Assembly (NCBI GenBank): GCA_020634495.1
Contig: JACKBR010000023.1
Coordinates: 1 to 64,000 of the forward strand
DNA length: 64,000 bases
Direction: 5' to 3'
Source of the DNA: Ardenticatenaceae bacterium
GTDB taxonomy: Bacteria; Chloroflexota; Anaerolineae; Promineifilales; Promineifilaceae
Numbering within the stretch: the stretch's first letter is position 1; every line of letters starts with the position of its first letter. This document shows, piece after piece, positions 52,828 to 61,758 of the stretch. The notes beneath the pieces were generated by a model. It saw nothing but the letters and a program-made list of their open reading frames with translations, was not told the DNA's origin and made no database searches. The position numbers and the translations under genes were made by a program.

Positions 52828-54486
52828 ATCGTTGGAATTAACGAATGAGTTAGGACACCCTCCTTCCCCGCAATTTTGCCCCAGCCGCCGCCCCCTGGCG
52901 TTTCAATTTGCAAAATATCGTCTTTGTCCAGCTGCCGGGTGAATTTGCCCGGCAGTTCGCTTGTTTTTTCACCCTGAACGAGGCTGTTTCGGCCAGGACG
53001 GCCGTCTTCGCCTCCCTGCAAACCATAAGCCCCGCGCCTGCGCCGTTCGCTGGTGACGGTCACCGTGACCGGCGTCAGAAAGCGGATGCTGCGGATGAGG
53101 CCATCGCCGCCCTGATGCTGCCCTGCGCCGCCAGAACCAGACCGCAGGCTGTACTGCTCCAGCCGCAGCGGAAAGCTGTATTCCAACGCTTCAACAGGCG
53201 TGTTGAGCGTGTTGCTCATGTGGACGTGCAGACCGCTGCCGCCGTCGGCGTCTGGCCCTGCGCCCGCCCCGCCACCGATGGTTTCGTAGTAGGCAAACGG
53301 CCGTTCCGAACCCGGCAGCTTGCCCCCAAAGGTGAGATTGTTCATCGTGCCCTGGCTGGCAGCGGGGATAAGCTGAGGCAGCGCCTGGGCCAAGGCTCCC
53401 AGAACCGCATCGGTGATGCGCTGGGACGTTTCCACGTTTCCGGCGGCAACGGCGTGCGGTTGGGGCGGGTCTAGCAGCGAGCCGGGCGGAATCGTCAGGC
53501 TGATCGGGGCAAAGGCACCCTCGTTCATGGGCAAATCGGTTTGCACCAGGGCCAGAGCGGCGCAGCGCAGGCAGTAGGCACGGCCGATCTGGCAATAGCG
53601 GGCACAGCGTTCAAATTGCCCCTCACGGCTGCGGCCGTTCCCCTAAAATCCACGTGCATCTGGTTCCCATCTATGGTGATTGTTACCTGGATTGGGATGG
53701 GCGGGCTGCCTGGCTGGCCATCGTCGTCAGTAATCGGTGAGTGTAACGGCAATCTGGAATTTGCGGAAACGGCCATTCCGTCCGGGCGTAGTCAATCAGG
53801 GCTTCAGCATGGGCCAAGCATCAGTCAGGCTGCTGGCAGGCTACAATTTCTTCCAGTCGTTTTTGTGTGGCGTGCGCCGCCAACTGGGCTGCCAAATCGC
53901 CATTACGCTCATCAGGGTGCATGCATTTGCAGGATGAAGTTACCACGGCTTCGTTGCGCTGTCCGGCGGCCACCAGCTTAAGCGGGGGAATGATGATGCC
54001 TTCCTGGTAAATTTCGGTAGAAAGCGGCATGGAGCCGGGGGACATGCCGCCGACATCGGCGTGGTGGGCGCGGCTGGCGACAAAGAAAGAAGGGGTGACC
54101 GGGTGATCGGGTGACAAAGTGACAGCCTGATCACTGGTTACTGAATGCTGATTATTGAAGAAGACGGGGGAAACGAGCGTGATGTCTGGCAGGTGGTTGC
54201 CGCCCTGGTACGGGTCGTTGACGATGACGACATCGCCGGGGGCAAAGGGAGCGCATTGCTCGATGGCGGCCTGCACGGAAGCGGGCATGGCTCCCAGGTG
54301 AACGGGAATATGGGCAGCCTGGGCCAGCATACGGCCGTCGCCCAAAAAGAGGGCGCAGCTAAAGTCCAGGCGCTCTTTGATGTTGGGGCTGTAGGCGGCG
54401 CGGCCCAGCGTCACGCCCATCTCTTCGGCCACGGAGGCAAAGAGGTAGCGAAAAATGGAAAGGGATGCGGCCGTTGGCTGGGTCAT
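52794..54486 (-). pseudogene. hyuB: Hydantoinase/oxoprolinase B subunit (HyuB), two or more frameshifts, in-frame repeat insertion
   Basis: About 565 codons in three consecutive frames, close to the HyuB norm. The start is MTQPTAASLSIFRYLFASVAEEMG at 54486, followed by SPNIKERLDFSCALF, HIPVHLGAMPASV, DVVIVNDPYQGGNHLPDITLVSP, and later GGAGAGPDADGGSGLHVHMSNTLNTPVE and GGGGWG. Frame changes fall near 53780-53820 and near 53540. Residues 114-135 (QHSVTSDQAVTLSPDHPVT) are an insertion of low-complexity GTGACC/GTGATC repeat DNA at 54090-54150 between SPVF and ASRAHHADVGG. HyuA is absent. ATG overlaps the stop of the upstream phosphoribosyltransferase. Confidence 0.85.
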
Positions 54487-55031
54487 TCTGTGAAAACGGG
54501 CAGGTTGGCCAGGGCAATAATGTGGCTCCAATCCGCGTCGCCTTCGGTGAAAACGGCCGCAATCTTCACAATTTCGCCCCCAGCATTGACCACCACATTT
54601 TCCATCCCCTTCAGCGTGCTGCCCGTGCTGATCACATCATCCACCAGCACCACCTTCTTGTTTTGGATAAACGCTTTGTCCTTTTCATCCAGGTACAAGG
54701 TTTGTGGCTTGCCAGTGGTGATGGAAATTGTTTCGGCGCTAATGGCGGCTCCCATGTAGCTTTTGTACGATTTGCGCAGCACGATGTAGGGCAGGCCCAT
54801 CAGGGCGCTCATCTCGTAGATGAGGGGAATGCCTTTGGCTTCGGCCGTTACCAGCACTTCAGCCGGGGTTTCTTTGAGTCGTTCGGCCAGGGCAGCGGCG
54901 GCGGCCTTTACCACGATGGTGTCGCCAAGCATGTTGAAAATGGCGATGCGCACGCCAGGGGCAACTTCAAACAACGGCAGGTGGCGGGTAATGCCAGCAA
55001 TCACAACGGTGTAGGTTTCACGTTTGGTCAT
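54483..55031 (-). CDS. Purine-type phosphoribosyltransferase
   Basis: A 182-residue type I phosphoribosyltransferase. The PRPP loop is KVVLVDDVISTGSTLKGM. The hood region and LVTAEAKGIPLIYEMSALMGLPYIVLRKS resemble adenine/xanthine phosphoribosyltransferases. Its neighbour hyuB and the nearby XdhD-like gene at 29-32 kb are compatible with purine or cyclic-amide salvage, but base specificity is not shown. GGAGGAG is upstream of the ATG. A 4-bp ATGA overlap couples it to hyuB. Confidence 0.88.
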   Translation of the reverse strand: MTKRETYTVVIAGITRHLPLFEVAPGVRIAIFNMLGDTIVVKAAAAALAERLKETPAEVLVTAEAKGIPLIYEMSALMGLPYIVLRKSYKSYMGAAISAETISITTGKPQTLYLDEKDKAFIQNKKVVLVDDVISTGSTLKGMENVVVNAGGEIVKIAAVFTEGDADWSHIIALANLPVFTE

Positions 55032-55153
55032 CTTGTGATACTCTCCTCCATGATGTTGGTCAATGTTATAAAATTGACCTACGTCTTAATGTGGTTAGTT
55101 TACCTGAATGTATTGCCGGTGACATCCAGTTTAGCAAGTGAAGGTGGGAAGGT

Positions 55154-56149
55154 ATGAAGGCGATTGCGGTGAAGGGAGACAGACAGAATCCGGTGTTGGT
55201 GTGGGAGTCGGTGCCGGATGTGGAGCCTGGGCCAGAAGAGGTGTTGGTGGATGTGCGGGCAACGGCCGTTAACCGGGCAGATTTATTGCAGGCTCGCGGT
55301 GGTTACAGTGCGCCAGCCGGGGCCAGCGACATTTTAGGGCTGGAAATGGCGGGGGTCATTACGGTCGTTGGTGAGGATGTAGAGGAAGATTGGCAGGTTG
55401 GCGACCGCGTTTGTGCTTTGCTGCCTGGGGGTGGCTATGCCGAGCAGGTGGCTGTGCCTGGGGGGATGCTGCTTAAGCTGCCTAAGGCGTGGTCGTTTGC
55501 TATGGGAGCGGCCGTTCCTGAAGTGTGGTACACCGCCTACGTCAATCTTTTTTTGGAAGGCGAGTTGGTGGCTGGGGAAACGGTGCTGATTCATGCCGGG
55601 GCCAGCGGGGTAGGCACGGCGGCCATCCAGCTGGCCAATGCCGCTGAGGCCACCGTGTTTGTGACGGCAGGCAGCGAGGAAAAGCTGCTGGCCTGCCGCA
55701 AACTGGGGGCAGAGCTGGCCATCAATTATAAGCAAGACGATTTTTGGGCAAAGGTGATGACCGCCACGCAGGATCAAGGGGTGGATTTAATTTTGGACCC
55801 GGTGGGTGGTGGGTATTTGGATAGAAATGTGCGGTCGTTGAAGCGATTCGGCCGTTTGGTCAACATTGGCCAGCTGGGCGGCTCGCATGGCGAGATGAAC
55901 ATGGGGCTGCTCTTGGGCAAGCGGCTGCGCATCATTGGCTCCACGCTGCGCTCGCGCTCCCCGGCGGAAAAAATCAAAATAACCAAGCAGTTTGAGGCTG
56001 GCTATTGGCCGCTGCTGCGCTCTGGTGAACTTAAACCCATCATTGATATCACGTTCCCCATCGAACAAGCCCATGAAGCTCATAAATATGTGGCCCAGAA
56101 CAAAAATATTGGCAAGGTCATTTTGCTTGTAGGCAATGAGAGCGCCTGA
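55154..56149 (+). CDS. NAD(P)H quinone oxidoreductase-like MDR enzyme (PIG3/QOR type)
   Basis: A 331-residue medium-chain reductase without the catalytic zinc Cys. The N-domain has NRADLLQARGGYSAPAGASDILGLEMAG, the NAD(P) motif is IHAGASGVGTAAIQLANA, and the end is IEQAHEAHKYVAQNKNIGKVIL. This matches PIG3/QOR2 proteins that reduce quinones or diamide with NADPH. It starts 5-8 bases after GGTGGGAAGG. It converges on the rhomboid operon. Confidence 0.92.
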   Translation: MKAIAVKGDRQNPVLVWESVPDVEPGPEEVLVDVRATAVNRADLLQARGGYSAPAGASDILGLEMAGVITVVGEDVEEDWQVGDRVCALLPGGGYAEQVAVPGGMLLKLPKAWSFAMGAAVPEVWYTAYVNLFLEGELVAGETVLIHAGASGVGTAAIQLANAAEATVFVTAGSEEKLLACRKLGAELAINYKQDDFWAKVMTATQDQGVDLILDPVGGGYLDRNVRSLKRFGRLVNIGQLGGSHGEMNMGLLLGKRLRIIGSTLRSRSPAEKIKITKQFEAGYWPLLRSGELKPIIDITFPIEQAHEAHKYVAQNKNIGKVILLVGNESA

Positions 56150-56190
56150 CGCAAAGAACGCCAAGAATTAGATGGCGCAAAGTTCTTTTT

Positions 56191-56886
56191 TTATAGCGGG
56201 AGTTCGTTGCGGAAGCGGTGGAAGGCGTCGGGGCGCAGGAAGAGGAAGATGAGCGTGCCGGCAAAAAAGCCGCCCAGGTGGGCCCAGTGGGCGATGCTTG
56301 AATCCACATTGATCAGCAGGACATCCAGGGCAACCGGAATCTCTTTAAGGAAAAAGAAGAGGATGACCCAGTAAGCCCGAAAAGGAATTCGGGCAAAGCC
56401 AAATCCCCAAAACAGCAGGACTTTAATTTTCCCTTTGGGATACAAAATTAAATAAGCAGCCATGATGCCGTAGACTGCGCCGCTGGCTCCGATGCCGGGG
56501 ATGCTTTCTGTGGAGCGGCTCATGGTGCTGATGATGTCGGCCACGACGCCGCAGAGCAGGTAAAAGGCCAAAAAGCGCCAGGGGCCGCAGGCGTCTTCTA
56601 CGCGCTGGGCAAAGGCCCAAAGCGCCAGCATGTTGCCTGCCAGGTGGAAGATGCCGCCGTGCATGAAGATGGATGTGAGGCTGGCTAAGGCTCCGGCAGC
56701 CTGCTGGCCAATCACAAAGGTTGGTACGCTGCCAAACAGAAAAAGGAGTTCAATGTAGGCGTCCAGGTTGAATTCAACCAGCAAAAATTGGGCAATGAGC
56801 ACAATCATATTGACCACGATAATAAACATGGTCATGAAGGGAAAGCTGGTGTAGCGGTTGGGCTGCAAATCTGTGAGTGGGATCAT
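56191..56886 (-). CDS. Rhomboid-family intramembrane serine protease
   Basis: A 231-residue protein with six or seven helices. The catalytic Ser is in GIGASGAVYGIMAAYL and the His in SIAHWAHLGGFFAGTL. HGGIFHLAGNMLALW carries the conserved His-x-x-x-Asn oxyanion element. No extra domain is present. It overlaps the TPR gene by 4 bp (ATGA). Confidence 0.93.
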   Translation of the reverse strand: MIPLTDLQPNRYTSFPFMTMFIIVVNMIVLIAQFLLVEFNLDAYIELLFLFGSVPTFVIGQQAAGALASLTSIFMHGGIFHLAGNMLALWAFAQRVEDACGPWRFLAFYLLCGVVADIISTMSRSTESIPGIGASGAVYGIMAAYLILYPKGKIKVLLFWGFGFARIPFRAYWVILFFFLKEIPVALDVLLINVDSSIAHWAHLGGFFAGTLIFLFLRPDAFHRFRNELPL

Positions 56887-57935
56887 AGATTGCTCAGGTC
56901 CAGGTTGAAGGCCAGGAGGCGCGAAAGGGCTTGCAGCAGCAGGAGCAGGAGGGGCAAAATGATAAATAGCAGGCTCAACAAGCGCAGGACGGTGTTGTTT
57001 TTCAGTACGGCCGTTTCCCGTAATCGTTGTAGCCAGGGATGTTCTGGCGCATGGGAGAGGGCGTTGCTTAACAGCATTCCCCCAAAAAAGAGCAGGTTTG
57101 CCAGAACAAGAAGCGGCGAAAGCTGGCCGGGCTTTAATCCAGCCTGTACCAAAATGAGCATACTGTACAAAATGGTTGGCCCTAAGGCCAGGCGCAAAAC
57201 GGTGACCGTGGGGCTGGTGTATTTGATATTGGCCAGCCGGATTTGTTCTTCGGCGTATGGCAGCCGTTTCTGAGCCAGCAGGCGGTCGGCATTGCTGGGG
57301 GATTTCAGGGCGCGTTTGTAGTAGTGTACGGCCGTATCCCAGCGTTCCAGCCGTTCATACAAACGCCCCATTTGTAAAAATTGCTCGTTGGTGGGCTTTA
57401 TTTTGCCGATGTACGCGGGCGCTTCAGGATGTTGGGCATTCAGGCGCAGCAAATGCTCCAGGGCCGTCAGCAAATTTTCCTGGGAGTCGGCGTGCTGCAC
57501 CATGAGCCACCAGCCCGCCTCGTGATGGGAATAGCGGTGCAAAAAGGTGGCCAACTGCTGCCGCCCTTTGCCAGATTTTTTTGCTGCAAAAAGGGCGTTG
57601 ATTTCGGCAAATTGTTGTTCTTCATTGGTGGTGAACTGCATACGGCCGTTCAATGAAAAGCTGTCACCCACCGGCGGTTTGGCAATCTGGTATTTTTGGC
57701 GGAGCTGGTGGAGCCGCTGCTGGGTCTGGCTGCGCTGGGGGTTGAGGCTGAGGGCGTTTTCCAGGGCAATGATTTTGTCTTCGGGGTCTACGACCAGTTC
57801 GCTGAGCCACAGCCAGGCCAGTTCATGTTCTGGATTTTCCTCGACGAGCTGGAGCAAGAGCTTGCGGGCCTGCTGGCGCTCCCCGGCTTTGGCCTGTTTT
57901 ACGGCCGTTTGAAACATTTCCGACTGTTTCTTCAT
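56883..57935 (-). CDS. TPR-like protein with C-terminal membrane helices
   Basis: A 350-residue protein. Two or three tetratricopeptide-type repeats lie in the first 95 residues (MFQTAVKQAKAGERQQARKLLLQLVEENPEHELAWLWLSEL), and another set near 170-240 (LEHLLRLNAQHPEAPAYIG, RLYERLERWDTAVHYYKRAL). Three hydrophobic helices follow (about 255-345). It resembles Chloroflexi tetratricopeptide proteins of unknown role. Coupled to rhomboid, it might be a scaffold or a substrate. The ATG at 57935 was chosen because the repeat begins there. Confidence 0.8.
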   Translation of the reverse strand: MKKQSEMFQTAVKQAKAGERQQARKLLLQLVEENPEHELAWLWLSELVVDPEDKIIALENALSLNPQRSQTQQRLHQLRQKYQIAKPPVGDSFSLNGRMQFTTNEEQQFAEINALFAAKKSGKGRQQLATFLHRYSHHEAGWWLMVQHADSQENLLTALEHLLRLNAQHPEAPAYIGKIKPTNEQFLQMGRLYERLERWDTAVHYYKRALKSPSNADRLLAQKRLPYAEEQIRLANIKYTSPTVTVLRLALGPTILYSMLILVQAGLKPGQLSPLLVLANLLFFGGMLLSNALSHAPEHPWLQRLRETAVLKNNTVLRLLSLLFIILPLLLLLLQALSRLLAFNLDLSNL

Positions 57936-57990
57936 AGTTACAAAATTTACTTTACCCTGGCTACCGATACAAATGCCCGTCAAATCAATT

Positions 57991-59232
57991 TTATTGTGGG
58001 GGCTTGCTTTCCTTCTTGCGCTTGGGCAGCAGTTCCTGACCACGTTTTATGAGCCTGGCTGAAGCAGATTCCCCCGGCTCCTGCTCAGGTTTGGGGAACG
58101 GTGGCTGGTCGAACAGCTTGCGCCAGGCGTAAAAGCTAACCAATTTCAGGCTGGCGACCACGGGTGCGGCCAATATGGCCCCCAAAATACCGGCCAGGCT
58201 GCTGCCCATAAATACGCCGATAATGACAATTAGCGGGTGCAGATCGAGCGATTCGCCCACAATGCGCGGCACGAGCAAATTATTTTCCACCTGTTGAACC
58301 AGCAGCATGAAAATGAGCACCACGCCAGCATATTGCCAGTTGGCCATTTGGGCCAGGGTGTCTGGCTGAAACAGGGCCACAATGATGGCCACGCCCGCCC
58401 CAATGATAGGGCCTAGAACTGGAATGAATTCTAACAGGCCAGAGAGCAGCCCCAGCGCCAGGGAGTTTTGCACGCCAAGCAGCGCCAGACCCAGCCAGAC
58501 AACCACAAAAATGATCAGCCCCAGAATAACTTGCCCGCGCAGGTAGGCGCTCCAAATACGGCCGAATTCCCGCAAAAGCCTTTCTACATCTTGCCGGTAG
58601 CCAGGCAGTTGGGCCATGTTGGCCACGCGCCCGCCCAGCAGGGGAATTTCGATGGCCAGGTAGATAGAAATGACAAAAATGAAAAAGAGGTTGCCCAGAG
58701 TGGTGATGGTGGCCGTGGCTACATCGGTGACCAGCTGACCGCCCTGGCTGACGGCGGGTTCAACCAGCCCGATGAGTTGATCCTGGATGAGATTGATGTC
58801 GATGATGCTGGGGTCCAGGGAAAAGGGGCCAATCGTGAAGGCGTCTGTGCGGGCGGTGAACTCTTCGATAACGGCCGTAATGTCCTGAATAAACATTGGC
58901 ACTTGCTCAATGAGGGATGAGATTTGCTCAAAGGCGGCAAACCCCAGGGCCACAAAGCCGCCAATGACGGCCAGGGCCAACAGCAAATAGACCACCAAAA
59001 TGCCGGTGCTGCGTTTAAGCCCGGTGCGTTTGTCTAGCTGCACAATGATGGGATTGAGCACATAGGCCAAAATAGCCGCAATGACGATCTGGGAAATGAG
59101 CGACTGGAAGCGATAGGTAAGCCAGATGACCAGCACCAGGGCCGCTACGGTTACGATTATTTTTGTGCTGCGCGACCACGGTGGCGATTCGTGTTCAGTT
59201 GGCTTTGGGGTTTGCTTGCTTTCATTGCTCAT
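57991..59232 (-). CDS. AI-2E family transporter (PerM/TqsA-like)
   Basis: A 413-residue protein with about eight helices. Family marks are ILAYVLNPIIVQLDKR near residue 55, and LEFIPVLGPIIGAGVAIIVALFQ and ENNLLVPRIVGESLDLHPLIVIIGVFMG in the last half. Members move small molecules or ions (AI-2, Na+/H+); the substrate is not evident. A basic Lys-rich tail ends the protein. GAGGAG lies upstream of the ATG. Confidence 0.92.
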   Translation of the reverse strand: MSNESKQTPKPTEHESPPWSRSTKIIVTVAALVLVIWLTYRFQSLISQIVIAAILAYVLNPIIVQLDKRTGLKRSTGILVVYLLLALAVIGGFVALGFAAFEQISSLIEQVPMFIQDITAVIEEFTARTDAFTIGPFSLDPSIIDINLIQDQLIGLVEPAVSQGGQLVTDVATATITTLGNLFFIFVISIYLAIEIPLLGGRVANMAQLPGYRQDVERLLREFGRIWSAYLRGQVILGLIIFVVVWLGLALLGVQNSLALGLLSGLLEFIPVLGPIIGAGVAIIVALFQPDTLAQMANWQYAGVVLIFMLLVQQVENNLLVPRIVGESLDLHPLIVIIGVFMGSSLAGILGAILAAPVVASLKLVSFYAWRKLFDQPPFPKPEQEPGESASARLIKRGQELLPKRKKESKPPQ

Positions 59233-59460
59233 TCAGGTTTACATCTCCTCGTTGTTGGGGTATGAGATTAACACACGTTTTAGCTGTACGTCAATCATCA
59301 GGCATCTGTTTCAGGCAACGGCCGTATGGCTAAAAATCATAAGCAAAATAGGCCATATGACATCCATTGTTTCCCGGCAATCGTGATATGATACCGGCAC
59401 CTACTGAACCATTGCGGCCACCAAAGCGGTTGGCCCAAGCAGAGCATAAGAGAGGTTTGA

Positions 59461-60471
59461 ATGCGCAAAAAAGCAATATTAATTACGGGTGCTGCTGGTG
59501 AAATTGGCCAGGCGCTCATTGAGCAGCTATCAGCCCGCGATGAGTACATTCTACTGTCGCTTGATTTGCATCCGCTACCGGCCCGGCTAGACGGCCGTTC
59601 CGTACACATCCTGGGTGATATTTTAGACCAAAAACTGTTTGCCCGTCTGGTAACAGAGTATGAATTTGACTCGATTTTTCATTTAGCGGCGCTGCTCTCC
59701 ACCCGCAGTGAGTTTTCCCCAGAGCTGGCCCATCAGGTGAATGTGAACGGCACGTTGAACCTGTTGCAGTTGGCCGCAGAGCAATCCCAGCAGCGCGGCA
59801 AGCCCGTGCGCTTCATGTTCCCCAGCTCCATTGCCGTTTACGGTATGCCAGATTTAGACACAAAGCAGCGCGATTTTTACGTGCGTGAATGGGATTGGAA
59901 CTATCCCACAACAATGTACGGCTGCAACAAGCTGTATTGCGAACAATTGGGCAGCTACTACAGCCAAAACTATCAGCAGCTGGCGGAAACAACGCCCACC
60001 ATGCTGGATTTTCGCAGCCTGCGCTTTCCGGGGTTGATTAGCGCTTTTACGGTGCCCTCTGGCGGCACCAGCGACTACGGCCCAGAGATGCTGCACGCAG
60101 CGGCCAAAGGGGTGCCGTACAGCTGTTTTGTGCGCGAAGATAGCACCATTCCCTTCATGGCCATGCCAGATGCCATTACCTCGCTGCTGCGCCTGTGGGA
60201 AGCGCCGCATAGCCAGCTCAGCCGCACGGTGTACAACGTCACCAGCTTTAGCCTGTCTGCGGCGGAGTTTAAGGCGCAGGTGGAGCAGACGTTTCCTCAG
60301 GCAGACATCTCGTTTGCCCCAGATGTTCCTCGCCAGGGCATTGTAGACAGCTGGCCAGCGGGTCTAAACGACAAACAGGCCCGCAAAGATTGGGGCTGGC
60401 AGCCGGAATATGATGTGGCGCGGGCGTTTGAGGAATATTTGGTGCCGAATATTCGGGAGCGGTACCGGTGA
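59461..60471 (+). CDS. Extended SDR NAD-dependent epimerase/dehydratase (threonine dehydrogenase-like)
   Basis: A 336-residue Rossmann enzyme. The NAD motif is ITGAAGEIGQALIEQL. The catalytic Ser and Tyr-x3-Lys are in FPSSIAVYG and YGCNKLYCEQ. LLSTRSEFSPELAHQVNVNGTLNLLQLA and DFRSLRFPGLISA resemble bacterial short-chain L-threonine dehydrogenases and related UDP-sugar epimerases. AGAGAGG precedes the ATG. Confidence 0.9.
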   Translation: MRKKAILITGAAGEIGQALIEQLSARDEYILLSLDLHPLPARLDGRSVHILGDILDQKLFARLVTEYEFDSIFHLAALLSTRSEFSPELAHQVNVNGTLNLLQLAAEQSQQRGKPVRFMFPSSIAVYGMPDLDTKQRDFYVREWDWNYPTTMYGCNKLYCEQLGSYYSQNYQQLAETTPTMLDFRSLRFPGLISAFTVPSGGTSDYGPEMLHAAAKGVPYSCFVREDSTIPFMAMPDAITSLLRLWEAPHSQLSRTVYNVTSFSLSAAEFKAQVEQTFPQADISFAPDVPRQGIVDSWPAGLNDKQARKDWGWQPEYDVARAFEEYLVPNIRERYR

Positions 60472-60473
60472 GG

Positions 60474-60565
60474 GAGTGAAAAGTGATAGAGTGAAAAGTG
60501 ATAAGTGAAAAGTAGTCAACTGTTCACTTATTGCTTTTTACTTTTTACTGCTTACTTTTCACTGA
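60474..60565. repeat. Intergenic AAGTGATAAGTGAAAAGT hairpin repeat
   Basis: Three or four tandem GTGAAAAGTGATA units on the left face complementary TTTTTACTTTTTACT and TTACTTTTCACTG units on the right, with TCAACTG in the loop. It lies directly after the SDR gene and may terminate it. It belongs to the same family as 12268-12334 and 32455-32520. Confidence 0.8.
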
Positions 60566-60662
60566 TTTAGCCGGGTCAAACGGCCGTATTTCATCTAACT
60601 ACGGTGCAACTTAGGCCAAACTAAATCAAAAATGATCTTCGTGGCTAGAAGTTGATGACGTG

Positions 60663-61619
60663 ATGCGTCACAATATAAAGATGCAAGATCGTCATCAGCT
60701 CACCCGCTATGCCTGGCTTTCCATTGCCACGGCCGTTTTTACCATTGGGCTAAAAACGGCCGCTTATTGGCTGACGGGTTCCGTAGGGTTGTTGTCTGAT
60801 GCCCTGGAATCGGGTGTGAATCTGGTTACGGCCGTTTTGGCCCTGATCATCCTCACCATTGCCGCCCTGCCGCCGGACGATGAACACAAGTATGGCCACA
60901 GCAAAGCCGAATATTTTTCTGGCGGCATCGAGGGCAGCTTGATTATGGTGGCGGCGCTGGTGATTGGATTTACGGCCGTTCAGCGGCTGCTCCATCCCCA
61001 ACCTTTAGAGCAAATCGGGGCCGGTTTGCTGGTTTCTGTGTTGGCGGCGGTGGGCAATGGCCTCACGGCCCTGGTGCTGCTGCGCGTGGGTCGGCAGCAC
61101 CATTCGTTAACGCTCACGGCCAATGCGCAGCATTTGCTCACCGATGTTTGGACGTCGCTGGGGGTGATTGTGGGCGTGCTGGCGGTGGGGTTGACTGGCT
61201 GGCAATGGCTGGACCCGGTGTTGGCCTTGTTGGTGGCGCTGCACATTATTCGCACGGGGGTGTTGCTGGTGGGAACGGCCGTTAACGGCCTCATGGATAG
61301 ATCGTTACCGGCCGAGGAGGTTGATAAAGTCCAGGCTGTGCTGGAGGGGTATTGTTGTGACCAGGTGCAATACCATGCGCTGCGAACCCGGCAGTCAGGT
61401 GCCAACCGTTTTGTATCGGTACACATCCAGGTGCCTGGCAGCTGGTCTGTGCAGCGCGGGCATACGCTTTTGGAGTCGATTGAACGCGATTTACGGCAGG
61501 CGGTTGCCCCGGTTTCGGTATTTACCCACCTGGAGCCGGTAGAAGACCCGGTTTCTTGGGAAGATATTGAGCTGCATCGTGAGGAAGGTGATTGGGTGGA
61601 AACGGCCGTATCCGACTAG
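60663..61619 (+). CDS. Cation diffusion facilitator (CDF) metal exporter
   Basis: A 318-residue protein with six helices and a C-terminal cytoplasmic ferredoxin-like domain. The metal sites are LLSDALESGVNL (Asp and Glu/Asn) and AQHLLTDVWTSLGV (His-x3-Asp), of the Zn/Fe type; GHSKAEY is the following conserved loop. It exports divalent metal against protons. The start could be GTG 60660, ATG 60663 or ATG 60681; no ribosome site decides. Confidence 0.92.
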   Translation: MRHNIKMQDRHQLTRYAWLSIATAVFTIGLKTAAYWLTGSVGLLSDALESGVNLVTAVLALIILTIAALPPDDEHKYGHSKAEYFSGGIEGSLIMVAALVIGFTAVQRLLHPQPLEQIGAGLLVSVLAAVGNGLTALVLLRVGRQHHSLTLTANAQHLLTDVWTSLGVIVGVLAVGLTGWQWLDPVLALLVALHIIRTGVLLVGTAVNGLMDRSLPAEEVDKVQAVLEGYCCDQVQYHALRTRQSGANRFVSVHIQVPGSWSVQRGHTLLESIERDLRQAVAPVSVFTHLEPVEDPVSWEDIELHREEGDWVETAVSD

Positions 61620-61659
61620 CTTATGGGACTATTCAAGGATTCTGGCTTGCAAGATAGGC

Positions 61660-61713
61660 GGCGTGGCGGGAACGTCATGGCGCAGCCTTTGTGGCCAGTG
61701 TTCCCACCGCGCC
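61660..61713. other. Imperfect stem-loop between convergent genes
   Basis: GGCGTGGCGGGAAC and GTTCCCACCGCGCC (14-base arms, 12 matches) enclose a 26-nt loop. No T run follows, so it is at best a weak terminator for the CDF and GH3 genes. Confidence 0.4.
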
Positions 61714-61758
61714 ACTTTCCTGGCGGATTTAGGGTTGGCGTTGGGCAACAGCTTTGCC

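Noticed and set aside
61621..61758. Small gene between the CDF and GH3 genes
   Set aside because: No frame with a start, ribosome site and protein-like composition; the stretch is mostly an imperfect stem-loop.
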